Assembly: GCA_905182735.1 (NCBI GenBank)
Contig: CAJJCT010000007.1
Span: 1 to 64,000 of the forward strand
Length of the DNA: 64,000 bases
Origin: Candidatus Marivariicella framensis
Lineage (GTDB): Bacteria; Bacteroidota; Bacteroidia; Flavobacteriales; Flavobacteriaceae
Reading direction: 5' to 3'
In this document: piece by piece, positions 25,938-36,111 of the stretch
Numbering within the stretch: position 1 is the stretch's first letter
How the letters are laid out: each line of letters begins with the position of its first letter
Notes under the pieces: model-generated
The model's input: only the letters and a program-made list of their open reading frames with translations
The model's database searches: none
What the model was told of the DNA's origin: nothing
Program-made: the position numbers and the translations under genes

Positions 25938-28900
25938 TCAAGGTTTTATATATTTTTTATTATTAGTGATTTTTTTAACTTCAATATCATCTTTTATATA
26001 TACCAAGAAAGCCTCTATTGGTAGGTTTAATATTGATTCTAAATATTTAGAATAATTAATAATTTGAATTTTATCTTCTTGCTTTGAGTCTCCAGTTTTA
26101 TAGTCAATTACAACACAAGTAGTTTTTGTTATAACTATTCTATCAAGTCTAATGATTCCAATCTTAGGTAAAAGTATTTCCTTTTCAGTGTAAATAATAT
26201 TCCCTTGTTTAAAAAGGTGATTTAATTCCTTGTGATTGATAACTTTTTTTAATAGTTCACTGTAAGTGTATTTTTCTTCGATATTGAATAACTCCTCTTG
26301 AACAGATGATTCAATTGCGACATTTATATCCGATTCAAATTTAACTTTTGATAATAATTTATGAATGATATTACCTTTTAACCACTTTCCATTGAGTTTT
26401 GAATAAGTATCATTTTTTAAAAGTTTTTTCCAATTAAAATTGATTTTAGGCCTAAGAGCTTGATTTTTTGAATTATTGTAAGTTATACGATCATGTTGAC
26501 ATTCTTTGGAACCATAAATAAATGGAGTATTTAGATTTGGCTTGGAATCTTGATTTAAAACAAAATCAATTAATAGTTGTGCATAATTTTTTTTACTTTT
26601 TGGCTTTTTAAATAATGTTGTTATGACAACTATTTTATGTGAAGCCCTTGTTAAAGCGACATATAAAGTATTAAAAGCATCTAATTCATTTTCTGTTTTA
26701 TCATTATCTGATATATTTTTTCCTTCTACACCATAAGTTTCTAATCTTGATGAAAAATTAATTCTACCAAAATCAATTTTTGATTCATTAAATTTAATAG
26801 GGTACCATGTCTGTCTTTTTATTCTTGAATCAGGCTGGAAATCTGAATAAAAAAATGGTAATACTACTAAAGGGAATTCCAAACCTTTAGCAACATGAAT
26901 AGTCATAATTCTAACAGCTTGATTGTCGTCAGGCAATGGAATGGTAAGTTTTTCCGAATCCTTTTCCCATTTTTTTAAAAAATTATAAATATTGCTTTTT
27001 GATTGAATAGAAAAATCATAGCAGTAATCTAAAAAGAATTCAAGATAAGTGTCAAAATTATTTAACAAACCTAGGCTTGAAATAAGAGTTTCTGTTAATT
27101 CATAAAGGTTTGAATTTTGGATTGTTTTTGTATCAAATGAAAATCCAAATTTTATATCTAAAAAAGCTGTAAAGTCAGCTAAAGAACCTTCTAAAGATTC
27201 TTTAAAAATTTCATGAGATTTTTCATTTTGTGAATTCTTTTCTATAAAAAATTTACAAATATTAATTCTTTCAATTGAGTTCTCAGGTTGAAGACTTAAT
27301 CTTAAAACAGAAAGTATAAGTTTTATTGAAGATGACTTTTTAAGTAAAAGTGATTCTGATGAAACAATTGGAATTTCAGTATTTGAAATTAATTCAAAGA
27401 CAGATATTGCTTGTTTTTTCTTTCTAACTAAAATTGCCATTGAACCCCAAGGAAAACCATCCTTTTTAGCTTCTAATAAAGCATCTATAGTTTTTTGAAT
27501 ATGAACTGAATCCATCTTATTTTCAGTAAAATGAATTTCAGTTTTTCCACCAGGAGAATTATTATTTTTTTGATAAAAAGATTCTTTATAAAAAGAACGA
27601 TAATTTAAATCAGCTATTGATTCTATTGCCCCTTTTATAAAAGTGTTATTAAATTCAACTATATTATCAAGACTACGATAATTTATAGGTAATGAATTGG
27701 TATTAATCTGAGTTTGATTAAATTTTTTATTACTCAAAAGTTTTAAAAACATTTGAACATCTCCTCCCCTCCATCTATAAATTGCCTGTTTGGGATCTCC
27801 TACTAAAAAAACTGATCCAGACTTGCCATTAACATCTTCAGTGTCTAATGCATGTTTAAGTAGTGGTTTTAAGTTGGACCATTGTAGCTTTGAAGTGTCT
27901 TGAAATTCATCAATAAAAAAATGTTTATACTTTTCTCCTATTCGCTCATAAATAAATGGAGCATCGTAGTCTTGAACAACTTCGGATATTTTTTCATTGA
28001 ACTGACCAATTAACATCTTTTTTTCCTCTATTTGATACCTGTTAAGTATCTTCTCCATTTCTGCCATAAGAGAAAGTGGTGTCCATTGCTTATTTAACTC
28101 TTGAATTAAATTATATGTTAAAATAGATTTTTTAGCCTTTAAATAAGATTGATGAATTTCAGGAATCATATTATTAGCAATCATTATTAACTCTTTAGGA
28201 TTATCTGTTTTCTTAACTATTCTGGAGCCTTCAGAAAGATTTTTTTCTAAATTATTTAAATAAATTCCTTCAAATTTATTTTCAACTATCAAAGAAAAAT
28301 GTTTAGTAACTGATCCTCGAGAAAAAATAGATTCATCCAAGCCATTTGATCCTATTTTATCTAATATCTTTATTGCAACTAACTTTGCGTTTTCAGATTC
28401 TTTAAATTTGATTTTATTTAATATTTTTTGTGTTTTTCTAAAATCTTGTAATGAATTATTTCTTAATTTTTTAAGAAATCCTCTGTCATTTTCATTTAAA
28501 ATAAGTCTTGCCACTTGAAGTAAACCATCATTTATAGATTCTTTGTTTTCATTATCAATTTTATAATGAACAAAGTCGACTAGTGATTTTGTAATTTCTT
28601 TTTCAATTCCAACTTTATCAATTATTATTTGTATTAATTCTTTCAGAATTTCATCTTGCTCGACTACTACCTCAAATGATTTTGGTAATTTAAGATCTAA
28701 TGCAAATGTCCTAACTATTCGATGTGTAAAAGTGTCAAGAGTAAGAATGTCAAAGCCCGCATAGTCATATAATATGTTTTTTAAAACTCTCTCTGATTTT
28801 TTTCGAAGTTCTGATTCTTCAATATTTATTTTTTTTGAGATTTCACATCTCATTTCGGAATGATTTTTTTTAATAAAATCAGATAAGGTTTCAACTATTC

Positions 28901-29069
28901 TAGATTTCATTTCATTAACAGCCTTATTGGTAAAAGTTAAAGCTAGAAGGCTTCTGAAATGATCATCATTTGAATTTGAAAGTAGCTCTTGCAAATAATT
29001 AGAAACAAGAGAGTGGGTTTTTCCTGATCCAGCAGAAGCATTTATTAAATTAAATGAAGATTTTACCAT
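25938..29069 (-). CDS. AddA-like UvrD-family helicase-nuclease
   Basis: The 1043 residues carry the SF1A helicase motifs in order: ASAGSGKT (Walker A, Lys17), FIDEFQDTSKLQW (motif II), VGDPKQAIYRWRGGD (III), HVAKGLEFPLVVLPF (V) and TLYVALTRASHK (VI). The C-terminus has a RecB-type nuclease core (IRLDRIVI...VVIDYKTGD). It forms a two-gene operon with the AddB-like protein. Together they resect DNA double-strand ends, the job of RecBCD or AddAB. Confidence 0.88.
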   Translation of the reverse strand: MVKSSFNLINASAGSGKTHSLVSNYLQELLSNSNDDHFRSLLALTFTNKAVNEMKSRIVETLSDFIKKNHSEMRCEISKKINIEESELRKKSERVLKNILYDYAGFDILTLDTFTHRIVRTFALDLKLPKSFEVVVEQDEILKELIQIIIDKVGIEKEITKSLVDFVHYKIDNENKESINDGLLQVARLILNENDRGFLKKLRNNSLQDFRKTQKILNKIKFKESENAKLVAIKILDKIGSNGLDESIFSRGSVTKHFSLIVENKFEGIYLNNLEKNLSEGSRIVKKTDNPKELIMIANNMIPEIHQSYLKAKKSILTYNLIQELNKQWTPLSLMAEMEKILNRYQIEEKKMLIGQFNEKISEVVQDYDAPFIYERIGEKYKHFFIDEFQDTSKLQWSNLKPLLKHALDTEDVNGKSGSVFLVGDPKQAIYRWRGGDVQMFLKLLSNKKFNQTQINTNSLPINYRSLDNIVEFNNTFIKGAIESIADLNYRSFYKESFYQKNNNSPGGKTEIHFTENKMDSVHIQKTIDALLEAKKDGFPWGSMAILVRKKKQAISVFELISNTEIPIVSSESLLLKKSSSIKLILSVLRLSLQPENSIERINICKFFIEKNSQNEKSHEIFKESLEGSLADFTAFLDIKFGFSFDTKTIQNSNLYELTETLISSLGLLNNFDTYLEFFLDYCYDFSIQSKSNIYNFLKKWEKDSEKLTIPLPDDNQAVRIMTIHVAKGLEFPLVVLPFFYSDFQPDSRIKRQTWYPIKFNESKIDFGRINFSSRLETYGVEGKNISDNDKTENELDAFNTLYVALTRASHKIVVITTLFKKPKSKKNYAQLLIDFVLNQDSKPNLNTPFIYGSKECQHDRITYNNSKNQALRPKINFNWKKLLKNDTYSKLNGKWLKGNIIHKLLSKVKFESDINVAIESSVQEELFNIEEKYTYSELLKKVINHKELNHLFKQGNIIYTEKEILLPKIGIIRLDRIVITKTTCVVIDYKTGDSKQEDKIQIINYSKYLESILNLPIEAFLVYIKDDIEVKKITNNKKYIKP

Positions 29070-29141
29070 TTATTATTAAATAACATATAAATGTAAGAGT
29101 TTCTTTATGTCAAAAAAATGTAAAATAAGAAAAAGAAATTA

Positions 29142-29149
29142 TATTTTTG
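29142..29149 (+). promoter_or_regulatory. Possible -7 element for the superoxide dismutase gene
   Basis: TATTTTTG matches TAnnTTTG and ends 22 bases before the ATG. The -33 region has no clear TTTG. Confidence 0.4.
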
Positions 29150-29171
29150 TAAGAACTTTAAAACAAAACCC

Positions 29172-29780
29172 ATGGCATTTACATTACCAGCTTTATCATA
29201 TTCAAACGATGCATTAGAACCGAACATTGATGCAAAAACAATGGAAATACATCACGGAAAACATCACAATGGATATACTACAAAACTTAACACTTCAATT
29301 GAAGGAAGTGATCTTGAGAATAAATCTATTGAAGAAATTCTCAAAAATATCGATATGGGTAATGCAGCTCTAAGAAATAATGGAGGTGGATATTTTAACC
29401 ACTGTTTGTTTTGGGAAAGTATGAGTCCAAATGGTGGCGGTTTACCAACAGGTAGTTTATTAGAAGCTATTAACTCAGCCTTTGGCTCATTTGATTCATT
29501 CAAAGATGCGTTTTCAAAAGCAGCAGCAACTCGCTTTGGATCCGGGTGGGCATGGTTATGCGTTCATTCTGGGGGGGAAGTTGAAGTTTGCTCCTCTCCA
29601 AATCAAGATAATCCACTAATGCCAGGTGTTGGATGTGGAGGTTATCCTATTTTAGGGTTAGATGTCTGGGAGCATGCATATTATCTAAACTATCAAAATA
29701 GAAGACCAGATTATATTAATTCTTTTTTTAATGTGATTAATTGGGAAAATGTATCTAAGTCCTACAATCTTAGATCTTAA
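29172..29780 (+). CDS. Superoxide dismutase, Fe/Mn family
   Basis: Converts superoxide to oxygen and peroxide in the cytoplasm. The 202 residues contain the four metal ligands at the expected spacing: His27 ([10 protein letters not shown]), His77 ([10 protein letters not shown]), and Asp164 and His168 ([15 protein letters not shown]). Whether iron or manganese is used cannot be settled from sequence alone; GGG...FNH and WAWL occur in both. It stands alone between divergent addA and convergent purF. Confidence 0.95.
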   Translation: MAFTLPALSYSNDALEPNIDAKTMEIHHGKHHNGYTTKLNTSIEGSDLENKSIEEILKNIDMGNAALRNNGGGYFNHCLFWESMSPNGGGLPTGSLLEAINSAFGSFDSFKDAFSKAAATRFGSGWAWLCVHSGGEVEVCSSPNQDNPLMPGVGCGGYPILGLDVWEHAYYLNYQNRRPDYINSFFNVINWENVSKSYNLRS

Positions 29781-29797
29781 AACAATATAACATCTAT

Positions 29798-31690
29798 CTA
29801 ATAAGCTCTCTTTGATTTGCCTTCATAAAAGTTAATAAAAGCTCTATTTACAACTTTATTTCCTCCAGGCGTTGGGTAATCGCCTGAAAAATACCAATCT
29901 CCTAAATGAGAAGGGCAAGACACGTGTAAGTTTTCAATTGATTGGTAAATGATTTTAAGCTCTGATTTCAAAGAGTTACCAGAAAGTAATTCTGCTATTT
30001 TAGTGGATATTTGATTAGCACTTAAAGGCCTGTACAATTCTTTAACAAAGTTTTCACTCTCTTGAGTTTTATTAGTTATTGAATTTTTACACTTTTCATA
30101 TATTGATTTTAATACAATTGCTTTTGTTCCCTTATCTTCATGCAAAGCAATTGCGGCTTTAAAAGCAATGAAGTCTTCTAATTTAGACATGTCTATCCCA
30201 TAACAATCTGGATATCTAATTTGAGGGGCACTTGAAACAATAATTATTTTTTTTGGCCCGAGGCGATCAAGCATCTTAAGAATACTTTTTTCTAAAGTTG
30301 TTCCCCTAACTATACTGTCATCTATAATCACAAGGTTATCAGAAGGTTTAATAACACCATAGGTTATATCATAAACATGAGCAACTAGATCATCTCTACT
30401 GGAATCTTCGGTTATAAACGTTCTTAATTTTGCGTCTTTTATAGCAATTTTTTCAATCCGAGGTTTAATAGATGCAAGAGCTTTAAGAGTTTCAGAGTTT
30501 GAACCCTTTGAAATTGACTCTAAAAGTTGATTTTTTATATATTCTTGAGCACCTTCCACCATTCCATAAAAAGATGTTTCAGCTGTATTTGGAATAAATG
30601 AAAAAACAGTGTTTTTTAAATCTGAATTAATACTTTTTAAAACCTCTGGGAAAATTTTTCTACCAAGTGATTTGCGTTCTTTATATATTTCAGCATCACT
30701 TCCTCTAGAAAAATAAATTCTTTCAAATGAACATGCTTTTTTGGGTAATTCATCTAATATTTTTATGATTTTTGAATTTTCTCCCTTTTTGGTAATTATT
30801 GCATGTCCGGGATCTAGCTCCTTAACTTTAGAAAACGGAACATTGAATACAGTCTGTATTACAGGTCTTTCAGATGCAACCGCTACAATCTCATCATCCT
30901 CATAAAAATATGTAGGCCTTATACCGGCTGGATCTCTTAAAACAAATGTGTCTCCATGTCCTAACATACCTGCTATTGCATAGCCTCCATCCCAGTTTTT
31001 AGAGGCTTTAAATAACACTTTGGACATGTCTAACCTTGATGCTATTAAAGGAGTAGTCTCAGTCTTTGAATAGCCCTCTTTTTTTAATTTCTTATATATT
31101 TTTGCAACTGCGTCATCCAAAAAATGACCTATTTTTTCCATTACAGTTATTGTATCAGATTTTTCTTTTGGATGCTGGCCAAGATCAACAAGATTATCAA
31201 ACAATTCAGAAACATTCGTCATGTTGAAATTTCCTGCAATAATTAAATTTCTATGTTTCCAATTGTTTTGTCTTAATAGTGGCTGAACACTTTCAATTGT
31301 ATTTTTTCCAAATGTTCCATACCTAACATGACCAAGCATAATTTCACCAACATATGGAACCTTTGACTTTAAATCTTCAGGCTTCTCCAATAAGTCAGTA
31401 TTTGATTTTAACTCAGAAACAATTCTCTCATTAATTTGCTTAAAAATGTCTTGAATAGGCTCGTTATTATTTGATCTTAATCGACTTATGTATCTTTGAC
31501 CTGGAGGAAGATCTAATTTTATACTGGAAAAACCAGCGCCATCCTGACCTCTATTATGCTGTTTCTCCATCATCAAATACATTTTATTTATCCCATATAA
31601 AGCAGTGCCATATTTCTTTTTAAAATAACTTAAAGGTTTTTTTAAGTGAAGTAAAGCAATTCCACATTCATGTTTTATAGCATCACTCAT
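29798..31690 (-). CDS. purF: Amidophosphoribosyltransferase-like protein, long Bacteroidota form
   Basis: The first step of purine synthesis makes phosphoribosylamine from PRPP and glutamine. At 630 residues it is longer than the usual 470-510. The class II glutaminase nucleophile would be Cys9 (SDAIKHE-CGIALL), so an eight-residue propeptide must be removed, and HNRGQDGAG follows. The PRPP loop is VIIDDSIVRGTTLEKS at about 455, and SSAPQIRYPDCYGIDM follows. Many Bacteroidota carry this form besides a standard PurF, so it may be a paralogue. Four bases overlap the upstream kinase gene. Confidence 0.8.
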   Translation of the reverse strand: MSDAIKHECGIALLHLKKPLSYFKKKYGTALYGINKMYLMMEKQHNRGQDGAGFSSIKLDLPPGQRYISRLRSNNNEPIQDIFKQINERIVSELKSNTDLLEKPEDLKSKVPYVGEIMLGHVRYGTFGKNTIESVQPLLRQNNWKHRNLIIAGNFNMTNVSELFDNLVDLGQHPKEKSDTITVMEKIGHFLDDAVAKIYKKLKKEGYSKTETTPLIASRLDMSKVLFKASKNWDGGYAIAGMLGHGDTFVLRDPAGIRPTYFYEDDEIVAVASERPVIQTVFNVPFSKVKELDPGHAIITKKGENSKIIKILDELPKKACSFERIYFSRGSDAEIYKERKSLGRKIFPEVLKSINSDLKNTVFSFIPNTAETSFYGMVEGAQEYIKNQLLESISKGSNSETLKALASIKPRIEKIAIKDAKLRTFITEDSSRDDLVAHVYDITYGVIKPSDNLVIIDDSIVRGTTLEKSILKMLDRLGPKKIIIVSSAPQIRYPDCYGIDMSKLEDFIAFKAAIALHEDKGTKAIVLKSIYEKCKNSITNKTQESENFVKELYRPLSANQISTKIAELLSGNSLKSELKIIYQSIENLHVSCPSHLGDWYFSGDYPTPGGNKVVNRAFINFYEGKSKRAY

Positions 31691-32631
31691 AGTTCATTTA
31701 AATTTATTTGTTGTGATTTGAATTTTGTTAAATTTTCAATTTCTTTAAGTCGTTCTTTCAAATTTAGTTTGTTTACTGTTTGTAGGCTTTCTGTTCCAAA
31801 TTCTTCTACAGTGAAAGATGCCATTGCAGAAGCATAAACAAGAGCTGTTTTCATGCTTTCAAAGGATGTGTTTGAATGTTGAGCAAGAAAACCTGCAAAT
31901 CCTCCAGCAAAACTATCTCCAGCCCCTGTAGGGTCTTTAACTTTTTTTAATGGTAGTGCTGGTACAACAAAAATCTCATCACGATGAAATAACATTGCTC
32001 CATGTTCACCTTTCTTTATGATAACATATTTAGGTCCCAAAACTTGGATTGCATCAGCAGCATTTCTAATAGAATTTTGCCCTGTTAATTGAAGTGCTTC
32101 TTCATCATTTATACACAAAACATCAATTTTACTAATTACATCATCTAAAATTGAACGAAAATTATCCATCCAAAAATTCATTGAATCTAGTATAATCAAA
32201 TCAGGTTTAACCTTCATTTGTTTTAGTGCTGATAGCTGAACCGCCGGATGAAGATTACCTAAAAGAAGTATATTGGAGGTGCTCCAATTGTCAGGAACTT
32301 TTGGATCAAAGTTTTCTAGTACATTTAATTGGGTATCTAACGTATCTCTTTTATTGATGTTTATATGATATTTTCCACTCCAAAAAAAAGTTTTTCCTCC
32401 TTTTACAATTTCAACTCCAGAAACATCGATATCTCTATTGGTTAATAGCTTTAGATCATTTGAATTAAAATCATCTCCAATGACTGATACAAGTCCAATT
32501 TTTATATTAAAAATTGAAGCAGCAAAAGCTATATATGTTGCAGCTCCTCCTAAAATGTGTTCAGCTTTTCCAAATGGAGTTTCGATAGCATCATAAGCTA
32601 TTGTTCCTACAACTAACAATTTGTTACTCAT
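31687..32631 (-). CDS. PfkB-family sugar or nucleoside kinase
   Basis: A 314-residue ribokinase-fold kinase. The N-terminal GTIAYDAIETPFGKAEHILGGAATYIA has the sugar-binding glycines, and the C-terminal signature DPTGAGDSFAGGFAGFLA holds the catalytic aspartate and anion hole. Four-base overlap with the purF-like gene means translational coupling, and a nucleoside or ribose substrate feeding PRPP or purine metabolism is a reasonable guess. Adenosine-kinase-like members look similar; the exact substrate is open. Confidence 0.8.
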   Translation of the reverse strand: MSNKLLVVGTIAYDAIETPFGKAEHILGGAATYIAFAASIFNIKIGLVSVIGDDFNSNDLKLLTNRDIDVSGVEIVKGGKTFFWSGKYHININKRDTLDTQLNVLENFDPKVPDNWSTSNILLLGNLHPAVQLSALKQMKVKPDLIILDSMNFWMDNFRSILDDVISKIDVLCINDEEALQLTGQNSIRNAADAIQVLGPKYVIIKKGEHGAMLFHRDEIFVVPALPLKKVKDPTGAGDSFAGGFAGFLAQHSNTSFESMKTALVYASAMASFTVEEFGTESLQTVNKLNLKERLKEIENLTKFKSQQINLNEL

Positions 32632-32683
32632 TAGGCAAAAATAGAAAACTTACTTCAGTTCATAACGAAGTTTATTTGTCATT

Positions 32684-33139
32684 TTATGATTTTTCATAAA
32701 ATTCATCTTTATTCAATTTATTTCCCAAAGCTGCTTTTACAGCTAAATAATCGCATCTTTCATTTTGTAAATGATTGCTATGTCCTTTAACCCATTGGAA
32801 AGCTACATTATGAACTCTGTAAATTTGAAGAAATCTTTTCCATAAATCTGGATTTTTCTTATTCTTAAAAAATTTTTTTTCCCAATTAAATACCCACTTT
32901 TTTAAAACTGAATCAATAACATATTTTGAATCAGAATATATAACAACATCTGAGGGTTTGTTTCTCAATGCTTCCAAACCGATTATAACTGCTAATAATT
33001 CCATTCTGTTATTAGTGGTTTTTTTAAATCCTCCTGAGAGTTCTTTATTGTAGCCATCCGATTCTAAAACAATTCCGTATCCTCCTGGACCTGGATTACC
33101 TCTGGAAGATCCATCAGTATAAATTTTAATATTTTTCAT
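32684..33139 (-). CDS. rnhA: Ribonuclease HI
   Basis: Cleaves RNA in RNA-DNA hybrids. The 151 residues include the complete acidic catalytic set: Asp9 (YTDGSSRGNPGPGG), Glu47 (NNRMELLA), Asp70 (IYSDSKYV) and Asp130 (ERCDYLA), plus the VKGHS loop. Its first base overlaps the stop codon of purN upstream. Confidence 0.93.
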   Translation of the reverse strand: MKNIKIYTDGSSRGNPGPGGYGIVLESDGYNKELSGGFKKTTNNRMELLAVIIGLEALRNKPSDVVIYSDSKYVIDSVLKKWVFNWEKKFFKNKKNPDLWKRFLQIYRVHNVAFQWVKGHSNHLQNERCDYLAVKAALGNKLNKDEFYEKS

Positions 33140-33714
33140 TAAATTTTTGACAAGTATTCTTTAATAACTCTTGGGAAATGTTCTTTTTCTAGACTTTGGA
33201 CTTTCCGCTCAATAACAGCTAGAGTATCTTCAGGATGAACTGAAGTTTCAGCTTGAAAAATTATATTTCCTTCATCATATTCATTATTAACCAAATGAAT
33301 AGATATTCCTGTTTTTTTCACTTTACTATTTATGACTGCTTTGTGAACATTATTTCCATACATGCCCTTTCCTCCAAACCTTGGAAGAAGTGATGGGTGA
33401 ATATTGATTATTTTATTTGGATACCTTTCAATTAAAGATTCTGGAATTTTCCATAAAAAACCAGCCAATACTATTAGATCCGTATTGTTTTGATCAATAA
33501 TGTTAATAAATTTTTCTTTAAAATATAATTTATCAAAAACTAAAGTTTCAATATTATATGGCTTAATTCTTTCAAAAACGTATGCATTCTTATTATTACC
33601 AGCAACTAAAACAACTTCAACATTAGAGCTTTTATCAAAATATTTTATAATGTTTTCGACATTTGATCCGCTTCCAGAAGCTAAGAGAATAATTTTTTTA
33701 ATTGTTGTTTTCAT
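33139..33714 (-). CDS. purN: Phosphoribosylglycinamide formyltransferase
   Basis: Transfers the formyl group from 10-formyltetrahydrofolate to GAR in purine synthesis. The 191 residues have ASGSGSNVENI at the phosphate-binding loop, the catalytic INIHPSLLPRFGGKG (Asn and His) and NEYDEGNIIFQ with the active-site aspartate. It heads the run purN-rnhA-(45 bases)-pfkB-purF-like, which gathers two purine enzymes, and is divergent from acpP. Confidence 0.92.
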   Translation of the reverse strand: MKTTIKKIILLASGSGSNVENIIKYFDKSSNVEVVLVAGNNKNAYVFERIKPYNIETLVFDKLYFKEKFINIIDQNNTDLIVLAGFLWKIPESLIERYPNKIINIHPSLLPRFGGKGMYGNNVHKAVINSKVKKTGISIHLVNNEYDEGNIIFQAETSVHPEDTLAVIERKVQSLEKEHFPRVIKEYLSKI

Positions 33715-33835
33715 AACTTGATAAACACTTTATAATCTTATCTTAAAAGAGTGTTAAAAATTTCTTTACAAAGAAACAATAATAAATAAACATTATATTT
33801 TATTAAAGAAAACTAAGTATTAGACTAAAGTTTTT

Positions 33836-33843
33836 TATTTTTG
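33836..33843 (+). promoter_or_regulatory. Possible -7 element for acpP-fabF-rnc
   Basis: TATTTTTG matches TAnnTTTG and ends 26 bases before the acpP ATG. No clear -33 TTTG is visible. Confidence 0.4.
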
Positions 33844-33869
33844 CTGTTACAAATTTAAAATAATAAATT

Positions 33870-34100
33870 ATGTCTGACATTTCTTCTAGAGTTAAAGCAA
33901 TAATAGTTGACAAATTAGGTGTTGATGAAAACGAGGTTGTAGCAGAAGCAAACTTTACCAATGATTTAGGAGCTGATTCCCTTGACACAGTTGAACTTAT
34001 AATGGAGTTTGAAAAAGAATTTGATATTCAAATTCCTGACGATCAAGCAGAGAATATTGCAACAGTAGGCCAAGCAATTCAATTTATTGAACAGGCGTAA
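33870..34100 (+). CDS. acpP: Acyl carrier protein
   Basis: The 76-residue acidic four-helix carrier of growing fatty acids. Phosphopantetheine attaches to Ser37 in [12 protein letters not shown]. It precedes fabF and rnc, the classical bacterial acpP-fabF-rnc order, with 13 bases to the fabF ATG. Confidence 0.97.
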   Translation: MSDISSRVKAIIVDKLGVDENEVVAEANFTNDLGADSLDTVELIMEFEKEFDIQIPDDQAENIATVGQAIQFIEQA

Positions 34101-34113
34101 AAAATCCATTGTA

Positions 34114-35367
34114 ATGAAATCAAAACGTGTAGTAATTACTGGACTAGGTGCTCTAACTCCAATTGGCAACACACTTATTGATTACTGGACAGGTTTAATT
34201 AAAGGCCAGAGTGGCGGTGCACCCATAACCTATTTTGATGCTTCGAAATTTAAAACTCAGTTTGCTTGCGAATTGAAAGGTTTTGATCCTCTTAATTTTT
34301 TTGACAGAAAAGATGTCAGAAAATACGATAGGTTTACTCAATACGCACTGGTATCAACTGATGAAGCAGTAATTGATTCAGGAATAAACCTAGAAAAAGA
34401 AGACAAAGACCGGATAGGTGTCATTTGGGGTTCTGGAATAGGTGGTCTTGAAACTTTTCAAAATGAAGTAATTGAATTCCAAAAAGGCGATGGGACTCCT
34501 AGATTTAATCCTTTCTTCATTCCAAAATTCATTCCTGATATTGCCGCTGGAATGATTTCTATTAAATACGGCTTTGCTGGGCCCAATTTTGCTACAGTTT
34601 CAGCATGCGCATCTTCATCTAATGCTATTATCGATGCTCTTAACTACATTAGGTTAGGCTATTCAGACATAATGATTGCTGGTGGATCTGAAGCTGGTGT
34701 TACAATTGCTAGCGTTGGAGGATTCAACGCTCTCCATGCACTCTCAAAACGAAATGATGATCCTTCTAAAGCCTCACGACCTTTTGATAAAGACAGAGAT
34801 GGGTTTGTTTTGGGTGAAGGAGCTGGATCATTAGTTCTTGAAGAATATGAACATGCGATTGCTAGAGGTGCAAAAATATATGCTGAATTAGCTGGAGGTG
34901 GACTTTCTGCCGATGCGTATCATATGACTGCCCCTCACCCAGAGGGACTAGGAGCTATTAAGGTAATGAGAAACTGTCTTAAAGACTCAAATACTAACCC
35001 ACAAGATCTAGATTTGATTAATGTTCATGGTACATCAACTACACTTGGAGATATTGCAGAGATAAGGGCTGTTAAAGAAGTTTTTGGGGAACATGTTTAT
35101 GGTATTAATATTAATTCAACAAAATCAATGACAGGTCATCTTTTAGGAGCTGCTGGAGCTATTGAAGCGATTGCTTGTATAATGTCAATAAAAGAAGGGA
35201 TTATACCTCCAACAATAAACCATGAAAATGATGACGAAAATATTGATTCAAAATTAAACTTTACGTATGGAAAAGCACAAAAACGAAATGTTAATATTGC
35301 TATGTCTAACACTTTTGGATTTGGCGGTCATAATGCCTGTGTTTTATTTAAAAAACTGAATTTATAA
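34114..35367 (+). CDS. fabF: Beta-ketoacyl-ACP synthase II
   Basis: Elongates acyl-ACP with malonyl-ACP. The 417 residues have the Cys-His-His triad: Cys165 (TVSACASSSN), His305 (NVHGTST) and His342 (SMTGHLLGAAGA). An in-frame TTG upstream would overlap acpP; the ATG at 34114 (MKSKRVVITGLG) gives the conserved N-terminus. Confidence 0.96.
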   Translation: MKSKRVVITGLGALTPIGNTLIDYWTGLIKGQSGGAPITYFDASKFKTQFACELKGFDPLNFFDRKDVRKYDRFTQYALVSTDEAVIDSGINLEKEDKDRIGVIWGSGIGGLETFQNEVIEFQKGDGTPRFNPFFIPKFIPDIAAGMISIKYGFAGPNFATVSACASSSNAIIDALNYIRLGYSDIMIAGGSEAGVTIASVGGFNALHALSKRNDDPSKASRPFDKDRDGFVLGEGAGSLVLEEYEHAIARGAKIYAELAGGGLSADAYHMTAPHPEGLGAIKVMRNCLKDSNTNPQDLDLINVHGTSTTLGDIAEIRAVKEVFGEHVYGININSTKSMTGHLLGAAGAIEAIACIMSIKEGIIPPTINHENDDENIDSKLNFTYGKAQKRNVNIAMSNTFGFGGHNACVLFKKLNL

Positions 35368-35370
35368 TAG

Positions 35371-36111
35371 GTGATCAATCTGGGTCTAATTTTTAAGAAA
35401 ATCAAAGGTCCGAATCATGTTTTTGCTTCTGATTTAAGAAAACTCTTAGATTTTAAACCAAAAAATATTTTGATTTTTAAAACCGCATTTACACACAAGT
35501 CAAAAAACATTCGGGATCAAAATGGATTTTTAATTAATTATGAAAGACTTGAGTTCCTTGGAGACTCTATTTTAGGAAGTATCGTTTCAGATCATTTATA
35601 TTTTAATTATCCAGATTTTCATGAAGGTGACTTGACGAAACTTCGTTCTAAAATTGTAAACCGTGACAGCTTAAATAACATAGGCTACTCTCTTGAGTTA
35701 TACAAATTACTCGACAGTAATCACAGTATACAGAATGCAAAAGATGATATACATGGCAACCTACTAGAGTCTCTGATTGGTGCAATCTATCTAGATAAAG
35801 GCTTTGACAAATGCAAAATATTTATTTTAAATAGAATTATTGACTATTATATAAATTTTGACACGATAAATTCATCAATAATAAGCTATAAAGGAGCGCT
35901 GATTGAATGGTCTCAAAAAAATAAACATAAAATTCTTTTTAAAACAACAAAAGATGATGGGTTAAATCCTAATATTAATTTTTCTTCCATTCTTTTTATA
36001 GATAACAAGCAAATCGCAAAAGCTGGAGAGTTGTCAAAAAAAAAGGCTGAAGAAAAAGCTGCAAAAAGAGCTTATAATGCTTTAAAATTGAAGTTTAAAA
36101 ATAATGAGTAA
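35371..36111 (+). CDS. rnc: Ribonuclease III
   Basis: Cuts double-stranded RNA in rRNA maturation. The 246 residues contain the signature YERLEFLGDSILG with catalytic acids, the second acidic site GNLLESLIGAIYLDKG, and a C-terminal double-stranded-RNA-binding domain ending AGELSKKKAEEKAAKRAYNA. It begins with GTG three bases after the fabF stop. Its end overlaps the next gene by eight bases. Confidence 0.93.
   Translation: MINLGLIFKKIKGPNHVFASDLRKLLDFKPKNILIFKTAFTHKSKNIRDQNGFLINYERLEFLGDSILGSIVSDHLYFNYPDFHEGDLTKLRSKIVNRDSLNNIGYSLELYKLLDSNHSIQNAKDDIHGNLLESLIGAIYLDKGFDKCKIFILNRIIDYYINFDTINSSIISYKGALIEWSQKNKHKILFKTTKDDGLNPNINFSSILFIDNKQIAKAGELSKKKAEEKAAKRAYNALKLKFKNNE

Noticed and set aside
29798-31690. 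PurF-like N-terminus considered mis-started because Cys is at residue 9
   Set aside because: No later start would place Cys at position 2, and propeptides before the catalytic cysteine are known in this enzyme family.
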